Assembly: GCA_963975245.1 (NCBI GenBank)
Contig: CAXBFJ010000003.1
Coordinates: 124,001 to 188,000, forward strand
Length of the DNA stretch: 64,000 nucleotides
Direction of reading: 5' to 3'
DNA from: Panacagrimonas sp963975245
GTDB lineage: Bacteria; Pseudomonadota; Gammaproteobacteria; Nevskiales; Nevskiaceae
Of the stretch, positions 7,817 through 17,173 are shown piece after piece. Positions within the stretch are counted from its first letter, which is position 1; each line of letters opens with the position of its first letter. The position numbers and the translations under genes are program-made. The notes beneath the pieces were generated by a model, which was given only the letters and a program-made list of their open reading frames with translations, was not told the DNA's origin and did no database searches.

Positions 7817-10800
7817 TTACTCGTCATCAAAACTCGGAACAAAATTACGCGACGCGCGCCGCTCGCTGACCGGCGGCGCATAACGCCTGAATTCACATTT
7901 TACGCACTCTTGCCCCAGCATCTCATGCAATTGCCGCAAAGCCACTTCGTTCAGGCCCAGATTCCAGTCGCCGGGGAAGTCCAGTGCAGCTTGCCCAGCC
8001 TCACAACAGACATCAACCTGCAGGCGGGCATTGCCGCTTTGTTTGAGGGGCGCCAGCAGCTTGTGGAGCGCTGAAACCTGTGCGGCAGGCAGCTCCCAGT
8101 GCAAGCTCAGCCGGCTGAGGTATTGCTGGTAGATCGCGTCCAGCCCCAGAAACTCCGGGGAATAGATGCGTGGTTCGGCCTCCCTGCCCTCACGTGCGAC
8201 GGAAGAACCCATCTCCGCAAGCACAAACACCAGATGATCCGGTTTCAGCAGCTCCTGCGAACGCTGGTAAGGCTCGATATCGATCCATGTCCCAATCTGC
8301 GCACCCTGGTCGTCCAGGGTGATCTTGTAACTGGGCCGCCCACCCCGGCCATCCGCATCCGCCTTGCCGCGAAAGAAGCGAACATCGGCAATCCAGGCCG
8401 CGAACAGGACTTTTGCCCTTGGCTGCCAAACCGGCTTCTCATCCGGGCCTACCACCGGAGGCGGCTGGGCGTGCGTGGCAATCAATTCCGGAAGACGCCC
8501 CGAGCAGACCTGCGACATGATCGCTGCGTAGGCCTCGATCGGATGACCTGACAGGTAGAAGCCCAGTGTCTGGCGCTCAAGTTCAAGCCGCTCGCGTTCT
8601 CCATATTCGTCCACGATTTCGGCCGTGATGGTCGCATTCTGGTCACCTGCATCTGCGGCCATGCCGAACATGTCGTTCTGCCCGGTATCAAGGCTACGTT
8701 GCGCGGCCTCTGCCATGGCCAGCGCCGTAGGCAGATTCTTGATCAGCGAGGCGCGGTTCAAGGCAAAGTTGTCGAGCGCTCCTGAGTGAATCAAGGCTTC
8801 GAGCACGCGCTTGTTGACCTTGCGCGTATCAATGCGCTGGCAGAAATCGAACAGATCCTTGAAAGGCCCTTTGCGATCACGCTCCTCAATGATGCCGCTC
8901 AGCGCCGCTTCCCCCGCCCCCTTGATCGCGCCAAGACCGTAAACAATTTGGCCAGGCTTGGGGACGGCAAAACAAAAATTGCTGCGATTGATATCCGGTG
9001 GATGCACGGTCAAACCCATGCGCCGGCATTCCGCCAGCATCACCACCACCGTCTCGGTATGGTCCATGTCACAGCTCATCACCGCTGCCATGAACTCGGC
9101 CGGGTAATGCGTCTTGAGCCAGGCCGTGTGATAGCTGACCAGGGCGTAAGCCGCAGCGTGGGATTTGTTGAAACCGTAATTGGCAAACTTTTCCATCAGG
9201 TCGAACACCCCCGTGGCCGTTTGCTCCTCGATACCTTTCTCAGCAGAGCCTTTGGTGAATACCACCCGTTGCTGCGCCATTTCGTCAGCTTTCTTCTTGC
9301 CCATTGCGCGGCGCAGAAGATCGGCTCCACCCAACGTGTAGCCCGCCAGACGCTGCGACATCTGCATGACCTGTTCCTGATAGACAAAAATGCCATAGGT
9401 CGGGGCCAGCACCTGCTCCATGTCAGGATGCAGATAGGTCACCTCGGCATCGCCTCGCTTGCGCGCGCAATATTCCGGAATCAGTTCCATCGGGCCGGGC
9501 CGATAGAGGGATACCAGCGCGATGATGTCTTCGAAAGTGTCTGGTTTAAGGTCGCGCGAGGCCCGCTGCATACCGGGCGATTCCATCTGGAATACGGCCC
9601 CGGTCTCGCCGCTGGCATACAACTGGTAGGTCTTTTCATCAGTCAGCGGCACCGAGAGCATGTCCACATGCTCTCCACGCGAACGGGCGATGGTATCCAG
9701 TGCGGTCTGGATGATCGTCAGGGTCTTGAGCCCCAGAAAATCAAACTTCACCAGACCGATGGCTTCCAGATCTTTCATGTCGAACTGGGTACGCAAACCA
9801 GCGCCACCGGGCTCGCACAACAGCGGCGCGTAGGCCGTCAGCGGTTCCGGCGCAATGACAACACCGCCCGCATGCACGCCCACGCCACGGGTGATGCCCT
9901 CCAGCTCTAGGCACAACTCCAGAACAGCGCGGACATCCTCTTCTTCCTCAAAAGCGGCCTTGAGTTCGGGAATATCTTTCAGGGCTCCGGCCAGCGTCGT
10001 GCCCGGTGTGCCAGGAATGAGCTTGGCCAGACGATCACCGAAACCATATCCGTGCCCCATGATTCGACAGACATCGCGCACGACTCCGCGCGCTGCCATC
10101 GTTGCGTAGGTAATGATCTGCCCGACACGTTCGCGGCCGTATTTCTGCGAAACGTACTCAATGACCCGATCACGATTGTCCATGCAGAAATCGACGTCGA
10201 AGTCGGGCATGGATACGCGTTCGGGATTCAGGAAGCGCTCAAACAGCAAGTTGTAAGGCAGCGGATCCAGATCGGTGATGCCAATTGAATAAGCCACCAG
10301 TGAGCCCGCACCGGAGCCGCGTCCCGGCCCCACAGGACAGCCATTTTCTTTTGCCCAGCCGATAAAGTCGGCCACGACCAGAAAGTACCCGGCAAAACCC
10401 ATCTTCTCGATGATGCCCAGCTCATAGTCGAGACGGGCGCGATATTCGGCCTCCGGCTGACGCGCATCGATTTGCGACAGGCGCTTGCCCAGCCCCCGAT
10501 GGGCAACATCACGAAGATGCGAATCCGGGGTCTGCGTTTCCGGTACCGGAAAATCCGGAAGATGGTAGGTGCCGAACTCCAGGCTGAGTGTGCAGCGCCG
10601 CGCGATTTCGACCGTATTCTCGATCGCCTCAGGCAAATCAGAAAACAATGCCTGCATCTCATCGGCTGACTTCAGATACTGCTCTTCCGTGTAGTCACGG
10701 GGGCGCTTGTCATCACTCAGCACCCGACCTTGAGCAATACAGACGCGCGCCTCATGCGCGCTGAACTCTTCCCGTTTCAGGAAACGGACATCGTTGGTCG

Positions 10801-11401
10801 CCACCAATGGCAAATCGCAGTGCCGAGCAAGCGCCGATGCAGCCTCAACCCAGCTCTCATCGCCCGGACGCTCACAGCGACTCACTTCAAGATAAAGACG
10901 CTGCGGAAAAATCGCCTTGAGAGACTCCAGCGCTGAAACCGCCTGTTCGACCTTGTGCTGCTCGGCTGCCTGGAAAGCGCCGCCGTCACGCCCCGTAATG
11001 GCGATCAGGCCTTCGGCATTCTCGGCCAGCCAGTGACGCTCGATCAGCGCAACGCCGGTCGCCTGACCCTCGGTATAACTCTGCGAAATCAGCCGGGTGA
11101 GATTGCGATAACCCTGATCATTCATGACCAGCAAGGTGAGTCGCTCGGGCGCCATGCCCTTCTCCGCCTCACTGAGCCAAAGATCACAGCCGACAATCGG
11201 CTTAATGCCGGCACTCTCTGCGGCCTTATAGAACTTGACCATCGCAAACAGATTCATGCGATCGGTCAGCGCAATCGCCGGCATATTCAACTTTTCGGCC
11301 TGCGATGTCAGCGTTTCGCCATTGACACCCTTTCGCGGCTGGACCCGAATCAGGCCGTCGCTGATCGAGTACTCGGTATGTAGTCTCAGATGAACAAACA
11401 T
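7817..11401 (-). CDS. dnaE: DNA polymerase III subunit alpha
   Basis: This 1194-aa protein is the replicative polymerase subunit. It starts M-F-V-H-L-R-L-H-T-E-Y-S, the beginning of the PHP domain. The catalytic aspartates are D400 and D402 in P-D-F-D-V-D-F and D554 in K-F-D-F-L-G-L-K-T-L, at nearly the E. coli positions (401, 403, 555). The P-G-R-G-S-G-A-G-S-L-V-A-Y motif and a C-terminal OB-fold and tau-binding region are present. Length is typical of DnaE1 rather than the error-prone DnaE2. The start codon shares one base with the rnhB stop (TGATG), so the two are translationally coupled. Confidence 0.98.
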   Translation of the reverse strand: MFVHLRLHTEYSISDGLIRVQPRKGVNGETLTSQAEKLNMPAIALTDRMNLFAMVKFYKAAESAGIKPIVGCDLWLSEAEKGMAPERLTLLVMNDQGYRNLTRLISQSYTEGQATGVALIERHWLAENAEGLIAITGRDGGAFQAAEQHKVEQAVSALESLKAIFPQRLYLEVSRCERPGDESWVEAASALARHCDLPLVATNDVRFLKREEFSAHEARVCIAQGRVLSDDKRPRDYTEEQYLKSADEMQALFSDLPEAIENTVEIARRCTLSLEFGTYHLPDFPVPETQTPDSHLRDVAHRGLGKRLSQIDARQPEAEYRARLDYELGIIEKMGFAGYFLVVADFIGWAKENGCPVGPGRGSGAGSLVAYSIGITDLDPLPYNLLFERFLNPERVSMPDFDVDFCMDNRDRVIEYVSQKYGRERVGQIITYATMAARGVVRDVCRIMGHGYGFGDRLAKLIPGTPGTTLAGALKDIPELKAAFEEEEDVRAVLELCLELEGITRGVGVHAGGVVIAPEPLTAYAPLLCEPGGAGLRTQFDMKDLEAIGLVKFDFLGLKTLTIIQTALDTIARSRGEHVDMLSVPLTDEKTYQLYASGETGAVFQMESPGMQRASRDLKPDTFEDIIALVSLYRPGPMELIPEYCARKRGDAEVTYLHPDMEQVLAPTYGIFVYQEQVMQMSQRLAGYTLGGADLLRRAMGKKKADEMAQQRVVFTKGSAEKGIEEQTATGVFDLMEKFANYGFNKSHAAAYALVSYHTAWLKTHYPAEFMAAVMSCDMDHTETVVVMLAECRRMGLTVHPPDINRSNFCFAVPKPGQIVYGLGAIKGAGEAALSGIIEERDRKGPFKDLFDFCQRIDTRKVNKRVLEALIHSGALDNFALNRASLIKNLPTALAMAEAAQRSLDTGQNDMFGMAADAGDQNATITAEIVDEYGERERLELERQTLGFYLSGHPIEAYAAIMSQVCSGRLPELIATHAQPPPVVGPDEKPVWQPRAKVLFAAWIADVRFFRGKADADGRGGRPSYKITLDDQGAQIGTWIDIEPYQRSQELLKPDHLVFVLAEMGSSVAREGREAEPRIYSPEFLGLDAIYQQYLSRLSLHWELPAAQVSALHKLLAPLKQSGNARLQVDVCCEAGQAALDFPGDWNLGLNEVALRQLHEMLGQECVKCEFRRYAPPVSERRASRNFVPSFDDE

Positions 11402-12000
11402 CAGCGCACCTCACTCGCAAGCCACTGCTCACGCGCGGCAAGACAGGGTGAGAAACTCATGCGATGTATGCTGCTTGGGCCAAACTGCTTCAGGCCCGCC
11501 AGATGTGCGGGCGTTCCATAACCCTTGTTCTTTGCAAAGGCGTAGCCCGGGTGCTGAACATCCAGACTTTCCATTTCCTGATCGCGCGCCACTTTGGCAA
11601 TCACCGATGCCGCCATGATCGAAGGTTCAAGATTGTCCCCTCCGATGATCAATTGCGTTGGCATCGAAAGCCCCGGATCCTGATTGCCGTCGACGCGGCA
11701 GATGTCGACCGCCATCCCCAGCCCTGACAGGGCGCGCCGCATCGCCAGGAACGTGGCCTGCAGAATATTGATCTCATCAATCTCGCCTGGGTCGGCCTTC
11801 CCGATGGACCAGGCCAGTGCCTGCGCCTTGACCTCACGATCAACCTGAACCCGTCGCTTTGCGGACAGCTTCTTGGAATCTCTCAGATCGGGGATTGCGA
11901 AATGCTCCGGCAACACCACCGCCGCAGCAAAAACAGGCCCCGCCAGACATCCCCGGCCTACTTCATCGAGTCCCGCAATGATCTGAGTTTCAATGGTCAC
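11401..12000 (-). CDS. rnhB: Ribonuclease HII
   Basis: RNase HII cuts RNA-DNA hybrids and starts removal of single misincorporated ribonucleotides. The 199-aa product has the family signature I-I-A-G-L-D-E-V-G-R-G near residue 7, with D12 and E13 as metal ligands. Further acidic ligands lie in R-V-D-G-N and in the segment around S-I-M-A-A-S-V-I-A-K-V-A-R-D. The start is GTG at 12000, the first start consistent with family length. It opens the rnhB-dnaE-accA-tilS cluster; lpxB, often found upstream, is not here. Confidence 0.96.
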   Translation of the reverse strand: MTIETQIIAGLDEVGRGCLAGPVFAAAVVLPEHFAIPDLRDSKKLSAKRRVQVDREVKAQALAWSIGKADPGEIDEINILQATFLAMRRALSGLGMAVDICRVDGNQDPGLSMPTQLIIGGDNLEPSIMAASVIAKVARDQEMESLDVQHPGYAFAKNKGYGTPAHLAGLKQFGPSSIHRMSFSPCLAAREQWLASEVR

Positions 12001-12094
12001 GGGACTGGGAGCGGCAAAAACGAAATGTCATCAGGCCGGCAATTCTAAAGCACCCGGCGATGCTTGGACTGAATCCAATCCGTTTGCGTCCGGC

Positions 12095-12123
12095 AAAAAA
12101 AAGGGACTCCCGAAGGAGTCCCT
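12095..12123 (-). terminator. Rho-independent terminator after the Ig-like lipoprotein gene
   Basis: On the minus strand a perfect 9-bp stem (AGGGACTCC / GGAGTCCCT) with a TTCG tetraloop is followed by eight T. It lies 26 bases after the stop of the lipoprotein gene and insulates rnhB from it. Confidence 0.92.
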
Positions 12124-12148
12124 CTGAACAACTTCAATGATCAAGCGC

Positions 12149-13687
12149 TCAAGGCGTGGTATCCACCGCAACTGCGCAGGCCTGGAAGGCATTGATTGTA
12201 GGCAGAACCGAGGCAACGCCTGAATTGAAAGTCAGGGCCAGACCATCGTAAGGCTGGGATGTCACGAAACTGATCAGAGATGCCGACTGACCACCGATCG
12301 TCCCCAGTGCCGTGATGGTCAAAGGACTGCTGGCCTGTGCGCCCGCCGCTTCCACAACGGCACCGTTGTTTCGCGTGCTCACGCTCAGGGCTGACAGCAG
12401 TTCTACGCTGAGCAGACCTGCTGGCTGCGCAACCACAAAGCCCGCTCTTTGCCCTGCAGCAAAGTCAGTGGCTGTCGGCGCCGCATCGACATTCAAGGTG
12501 GCGCTGCCCGTCAGCAGACCCAGCAGAGAACTGATGGAAGCAAACGAGTTCATGTTGCCGTCAATGACATTGCCCTGATTACTGATCGAGCAACCGATGC
12601 ACAGAGGATCGACGCTGGTGCTGGTGGTCGCACCCTGCGCTGAAAGCAGAGGGCCAGTGCAACGTGCGTCAGTAACGAACAGTTCCGTGCTGGCATTTCG
12701 GCTGTTACTCGCCGGAGTCACCACTGAAGGTTTCAGCGTAGCGGTGATCGTAGTCGACTGTCCGCCCGGTGCCTGCCCCGTTGCAATACCATCAGCGTCA
12801 ATCGGCGCAACGGTCGTGACACTGCTGGACCAGTCCACGACGCTGTCAGGCAGATCGCCTGTTCGCGTATTGGTGCCGTCGGTAAAGGTACCAATGGCGG
12901 TGAACTCGATGCTTGCACCCGGCGCAACGGTTGGATTGGTGGGACGCAGGTCTGTCAGCGCCGTGATGATCTCGTCGCTGATGTCGATTGTGGCCGAATC
13001 CGTAATCGCCGTGCCCTGAGCGTTGTTGATGGTTCCCGTCACGGTTGCGGATAGACCATTGCTGCCGGTTGCCGGAGTCGCCACGGTGTTCTGGGCATTT
13101 GAATTGCTCAACGTCACCACACCACCGGGTGCAACTGTCCAGTCCACAACAACCGGAGCCACCGTTCCGTCAGAGAAGGTTCCCGTCGCGCTGAAGGTTG
13201 CAGTTTCCAGTGGCGAAATCGTGATGGTGTCTGGCGTCACGTCCAGGCTCACCAGGACCGGCGGCGCGACCCGGAAGCTGATCGGGTTGCTGCTGATGCC
13301 ATCCTTGACCGCCGTGACGGTCACGATGCCGCCAACCGTATTGCCGGTGATCTGGCCATTGCTGACGGTGGCGATGCCATCTGGTGTGAGGCTGAAGCCC
13401 GCATCTCCAAGCAACTTGTCCTGCGTGGAAGCAGGTGCACCCGACGCATCAGTGAAACCCGGAGGCGTTGTGAAAGTGCCCAATGCTACGAGTGAAGCGG
13501 ATTGACCTGCGGCCAGCACGCGCTGATCTGTACCGGCCGGCGCGCTTGGATCTACTGCGCCATCCGAACCCAGGCTGACGCCCGTCAAGACCGGCGTGAA
13601 GTCAGGACTCTGCAGTCCACCGTCTCCACAACCAATCAAACCCAATGCCCCAAGCAGCAGTGCTGCCAACAAACCAGAACGTTTCAT
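12149..13687 (-). CDS. Lipoprotein with bacterial Ig-like repeats
   Basis: The 512-aa product starts with a lipoprotein signal (M-K-R-S-G-L-L then L-G-L-I-G-C, the Cys being the acylation site), so it should be anchored in a membrane facing the periplasm or cell surface. Three or more repeated modules follow (about residues 30-140, 145-235, 240-330), each with a pattern like L-x-x-x-P-x-x-x-T-I-x-x-G-x-x-x-x-F-x-A-x-G-T-F-T-D-G-T, as in bacterial Ig-like group 2 domains. The C-terminal 170 residues have four Cys and no domain I recognise. An upstream TTG/ATG frame extension to 13729 has no ribosome binding site. It is divergent from the OmpA-like gene; an adhesive or surface structural role is likely but unproven. 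Confidence 0.8.
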   Translation of the reverse strand: MKRSGLLAALLLGALGLIGCGDGGLQSPDFTPVLTGVSLGSDGAVDPSAPAGTDQRVLAAGQSASLVALGTFTTPPGFTDASGAPASTQDKLLGDAGFSLTPDGIATVSNGQITGNTVGGIVTVTAVKDGISSNPISFRVAPPVLVSLDVTPDTITISPLETATFSATGTFSDGTVAPVVVDWTVAPGGVVTLSNSNAQNTVATPATGSNGLSATVTGTINNAQGTAITDSATIDISDEIITALTDLRPTNPTVAPGASIEFTAIGTFTDGTNTRTGDLPDSVVDWSSSVTTVAPIDADGIATGQAPGGQSTTITATLKPSVVTPASNSRNASTELFVTDARCTGPLLSAQGATTSTSVDPLCIGCSISNQGNVIDGNMNSFASISSLLGLLTGSATLNVDAAPTATDFAAGQRAGFVVAQPAGLLSVELLSALSVSTRNNGAVVEAAGAQASSPLTITALGTIGGQSASLISFVTSQPYDGLALTFNSGVASVLPTINAFQACAVAVDTTP

Positions 13688-13942
13688 TCGCCTATTTCTC
13701 TCTGTCAGATTCACAAGTGTGTGGCGCAATTATTCCCCTGCCAACAGCGTCAGTTTACGTCTTACGAATGGCGAATCATAATCAAATCTCTGGACGTGCT
13801 GGCGGAGCAAATTTTCAGGAAATTCAGGAAATTCCGGCAGTGAATTATGTGATTGTCCGTACGTGTAAATGTCCGGCAATCCGAGTTTGGGGTCACGTGG
13901 CCAACCCGGTCACGATCAACGAAGTTTTTTGGGAGAATTTGA

Positions 13943-15511
13943 ATGTCCAAATCCTGGGGCTGGGTATCAGGACTGTTTTTGCTTGGTGCAATAGGTACAC
14001 CGAGTTCGGCTCAGGACTTGCCTGAGAACCCGAAGGCAGGTGCTACCGAAACTTCTCAGGAAGCGTCGGCAAGTGCGCAAATCGACAAGCGCTGGTACCT
14101 GTCGCCGTCGATCGGTTTGAGCTTTACCGACGAGCAAGACGGTGACAATGGCCCTCACGGCCAGATCGGCATCGGCCGCGCCATCAACCAGTTCTTCGCA
14201 GTGGAATTCGAGTTCGGCTATTCCACTGTAGAGGTATCGAATCTTCCCGCGCTCAACGACTACGACCGGATGACCCTGGGCATCAATCTGTTGGGTACGC
14301 TGGGAGATTCCACCTGGGCCGTTCGCCCGTTCTTGTTGGCCAACGTCAACGCGCACAGCATTGAGTTCCTCGGTGAAGATCTCACCGGCGGCGGCGTCGC
14401 AGCCGGCGGTGGTTTGTTCATCCCGCTCTCCAAGCGTTGGGATATTCGCCTGGAAGGCCGCTACAACCTCGACTTCATCAGTGAAGAAGGCATTGTTCCC
14501 GAGGACACCTTCTATCTGTGGAACGCCAGCGCCGGTGCCCGATTCAAGTTCGGCGCCAATCCCGGCGATGATGATGGTGACGGCGTTCCCAACTCCCGCG
14601 ACGAGTGCCCGGACACACCTCCCGGTGTGCAGGTCTACTCTGATGGTTGCCCCATTGATCTGGATCAGGACGGCGTGCCTGACTATCTGGACAAATGCCC
14701 CAACACTCCTGCGGGCTCCCCCGTTGATGCCAATGGCTGCCCGTTTGACTCGGACGGCGATGGTGTTCCCGACCATCTGGACGAATGCCCGGGCACACCG
14801 GCAGGCGTCAAGGTCAACTCTCGCGGCTGTCCGCTCGACAGTGATGGCGACGGCATTCCCGATTATCTTGATCAATGTCCGCAAACGCGCCCAGGTGCAG
14901 CGGTCAATGCTCAGGGTTGTGAGTTGAGCGATGCTGATGGCGATGGCATTCCAGATCATCTGGACAAGTGCCCGGACTCCCCGGCCGGTCAGGCGGTTGG
15001 CCCGGATGGCTGTCCGCTCGACAGTGATGGCGACGGCATCCCGGACTATCTGGACGAGTGCCCGAACACACCAGAGGGCCTGAAGGTTCTGCCTAATGGA
15101 TGCGCGCTGGTTGGTGACTGCCGCCGACCACGTCCTGGCGAAGCGACCGATGCAAATGGCTGTGCGCTGGATCAGCGATTCATCCTGCGCGGTGTCAAGT
15201 TCGAGTTTGACTCCGACCGACTGACGGCACCGGCTCAGCTGATCCTCAATGATGTTGCCGAAACCCTTGCCGCCTACCCGGACGTGAAGGTTGAAGTGCA
15301 AGGTCATACAGACTCACTGGGAACCGATGCCTATAACCTCGGACTCTCGGAACGACGCTCTATTGCGGTGCAGCGTTATCTGGGCGGCCGCGGCGTTGAC
15401 ACTGGCAGACTCAAACCTGTGGGCTACGGTGAGGCTTCGCCGATTGCGTCGAACGGCACACCTGAAGGTCAGGAAGAAAATCGCCGAGTCGAGTTCCGCG
15501 TCATCGAGTAA
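13943..15511 (+). CDS. OmpA-family outer membrane protein with thrombospondin type 3 repeats
   Basis: The 522-aa precursor has a signal peptide (about residues 1-23, ending S-S-A/Q) and an N-terminal beta-barrel region to about residue 195. Six or seven thrombospondin type 3 repeats follow to about 395, of the form D-x-D-G-D-G-(V/I)-P-D-x-x-D-x-C-P-x-(T/S)-P, which bind calcium. A C-terminal OmpA domain completes it, with the peptidoglycan-binding stretch V-Q-G-H-T-D-S-L-G-T-D-A-Y-N and S-E-R-R-S. It links the outer membrane to the cell wall. The start follows GGGAG. It resembles OprF-like proteins; porin function is possible. A strong terminator follows. Confidence 0.93.
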   Translation: MSKSWGWVSGLFLLGAIGTPSSAQDLPENPKAGATETSQEASASAQIDKRWYLSPSIGLSFTDEQDGDNGPHGQIGIGRAINQFFAVEFEFGYSTVEVSNLPALNDYDRMTLGINLLGTLGDSTWAVRPFLLANVNAHSIEFLGEDLTGGGVAAGGGLFIPLSKRWDIRLEGRYNLDFISEEGIVPEDTFYLWNASAGARFKFGANPGDDDGDGVPNSRDECPDTPPGVQVYSDGCPIDLDQDGVPDYLDKCPNTPAGSPVDANGCPFDSDGDGVPDHLDECPGTPAGVKVNSRGCPLDSDGDGIPDYLDQCPQTRPGAAVNAQGCELSDADGDGIPDHLDKCPDSPAGQAVGPDGCPLDSDGDGIPDYLDECPNTPEGLKVLPNGCALVGDCRRPRPGEATDANGCALDQRFILRGVKFEFDSDRLTAPAQLILNDVAETLAAYPDVKVEVQGHTDSLGTDAYNLGLSERRSIAVQRYLGGRGVDTGRLKPVGYGEASPIASNGTPEGQEENRRVEFRVIE

Positions 15512-15530
15512 GACGCATGCGATAGATGCA

Positions 15531-15564
15531 AAAAAGGCCCGACCAATATTGGTCGGGCCTTTTT
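15531..15564 (+). terminator. Bidirectional terminator between OmpA-like and DUF2505 genes
   Basis: A perfect 34-base palindrome (AAAAAGGCCCGACCAAT and its complement) carries A and T tracts at its two ends, so it can end transcription of the plus-strand OmpA gene and of the convergent minus-strand gene. Confidence 0.93.
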
Positions 15565-15651
15565 CTTGTCCGGCTGTCTGGATCGGTCACATCTTGACGG
15601 ACCTGCCTAAAGCCCCCCGGGCTCGGACGGGTCTACTGAGCCCAGCAAGAA

Positions 15652-16140
15652 TCAGTAGTCGGCAATGATCTTGCGCGAGACTTCGAGATCTCGACGGGCC
15701 TTGGCTTTGATGTCTTCGGAAACCGCGGCCTCCACCTTTCCGCCTACGAGCGGAATCTTGCAGCTGACATTCCAGCTTTGTGTATTGACGCCCTTGCCGC
15801 CCTCATTCTGAAGCCTCATGTCGGCTTCGATCTTGATCGGCGCGCCCTTGATCTCGATCTCAATACGCCCTTCGCGTTTCGCGATATCCCAGGAATCGGT
15901 CTGCACCATTTTTACGGTGTTGCCCATGATCTTCTTTGCAACTTCCGGTAGCGGCGCATCCGATTTCATTTCCAGGCGATAAGTGACTGAAAACCTGTCA
16001 CCCGACTGCTGATGATCCAGAAGCTCACATTGCAGGGCGCCCAGCGCCTCATACTTTCGGTCAAAAAAAGCACGGTCCGAATACATTTTCATGACCGTGT
16101 CGGCATCCACGTCAAAGCTGTGACGTTCTTCAAATTTCAT
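15652..16140 (-). CDS. DUF2505 (SRPBCC-fold) protein
   Basis: The ATG at 16140, preceded by GGAG, gives a 162-aa protein starting M-K-F-E-E-R-H-S-F-D-V-D-A-D; the frame could run 42 codons further upstream, but that part is unlike the family. The sequence fits DUF2505, a member of the SRPBCC/Bet v1 superfamily that forms a hydrophobic ligand-binding cavity. There is no signal peptide. The ligand is unknown. It is convergent with the OmpA-like gene and divergent from rfbA. Confidence 0.75.
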   Translation of the reverse strand: MKFEERHSFDVDADTVMKMYSDRAFFDRKYEALGALQCELLDHQQSGDRFSVTYRLEMKSDAPLPEVAKKIMGNTVKMVQTDSWDIAKREGRIEIEIKGAPIKIEADMRLQNEGGKGVNTQSWNVSCKIPLVGGKVEAAVSEDIKAKARRDLEVSRKIIADY

Positions 16141-16268
16141 AGTGGGGCTCCAGAATCTTGATAGCTGAAAATCAGAGTAGGGTGTTGCCGGATTGTACCC
16201 GGCGACCGGAAGGACTTTGCCCGGTGATACAGTGGCGCCCTCGTTAACCACTGACGCAAACATCAAGA

Positions 16269-17144
16269 ATGAAAGGGATTATTCTCGCCGGCGGATCCGG
16301 AACACGGCTGTATCCGCTGACAAAAGTCGTCTCCAAGCAATTGCTGGCGGTGTACGACAAGCCCATGATCTATTACCCGCTGAGCACGCTCCTGCTGGCA
16401 GGCATTCGCGAGATTCTGGTGATTTCCACACCCCGCGACCTGCCTCAGTTCAAGGCCTTGCTCGGAGATGGCAGTCAATGGGGCATCACCCTTGACTACG
16501 CAGAACAGCCCTCGCCCGATGGCCTGGCTCAGGCTTTCCTGATTGGAGAATCTTTCATCAACGGCGACAGTTGCGCACTGATCCTCGGTGACAACCTCTT
16601 TTTCGGTCACGATCTCTCGGAGCGCCTGCAAAAGGCAGCTTCGCGTGAATCCGGGGCCAGCGTCTTCGCCTACCCTGTGCACGATCCGGAACGCTACGGG
16701 GTCGTCGAATTCGATGCCGATGGCAAGGCCATTGCCATCGAAGAAAAACCTGCGAAGCCGCGCAGCCGGTACGCGGTAACCGGACTCTATTTCTATGACG
16801 CGAACGTGGTCGAAGTTGCCCGTTCCGTGAAGCCCTCAGCACGCGGTGAGTTGGAAATCACCGACGTCAATGCGCATTACCTGAACAAGGCACAACTGCA
16901 GGTGGAGATTCTCGGCCGCGGCGATGCCTGGCTGGATACCGGCACCCACGAATCACTCATCGAGGCCTCACAGTTTGTACAGACACTCGAAAAGCGTCAG
17001 GGCCTCAAGCTTTGCTGCCCCGAAGAAATCGTCTGGCGAAATGGCTGGATCAACGACGAGGCGCTAAAGGGCCTCGCCGCCGAACTGGTAAAGAGTGGCT
17101 ACGGCGAACATCTGCTTGACCTGTTAGACGACAAAGTCTACTGA
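16269..17144 (+). CDS. rfbA: Glucose-1-phosphate thymidylyltransferase
   Basis: This 291-aa enzyme makes dTDP-glucose from dTTP and glucose 1-phosphate, the first step to dTDP-rhamnose for surface polysaccharide. The nucleotide-binding motif G-G-S-G-T-R-L-Y-P-L-T starts at residue 8. Further on are K-P-M-I-Y-Y-P-L-S, L-G-D-N-L-F-F-G, E-K-P-x-x-P-x-S-x-x-A-V-T-G-L-Y and W-L-D-T-G-T-H. The length equals that of RmlA/RfbA. The other rml genes (rfbB, C, D) are not beside it, so it is either a solitary copy or part of a scattered pathway. Confidence 0.96.
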   Translation: MKGIILAGGSGTRLYPLTKVVSKQLLAVYDKPMIYYPLSTLLLAGIREILVISTPRDLPQFKALLGDGSQWGITLDYAEQPSPDGLAQAFLIGESFINGDSCALILGDNLFFGHDLSERLQKAASRESGASVFAYPVHDPERYGVVEFDADGKAIAIEEKPAKPRSRYAVTGLYFYDANVVEVARSVKPSARGELEITDVNAHYLNKAQLQVEILGRGDAWLDTGTHESLIEASQFVQTLEKRQGLKLCCPEEIVWRNGWINDEALKGLAAELVKSGYGEHLLDLLDDKVY

Positions 17145-17173
17145 GCCGGCGCCTTTCGCCCATCACCCGGAAT

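Noticed and set aside
8786..9910. 374-codon plus-strand frame inside dnaE
   Set aside because: It is antisense to conserved polymerase core; high GC favours long shadow frames.
14560..15130. Regularly spaced near-identical DNA repeats resembling a CRISPR array
   Set aside because: The repeats keep reading frame, encode D-x-D-G-D-G units, and vary at third positions; they are protein repeats.
13967..15307. Long 446-codon minus-strand frame opposite the OmpA-like gene
   Set aside because: It is the antisense of the repeated calcium-binding stretch; its apparent repeats mirror the thrombospondin repeats, and no family resembles it.
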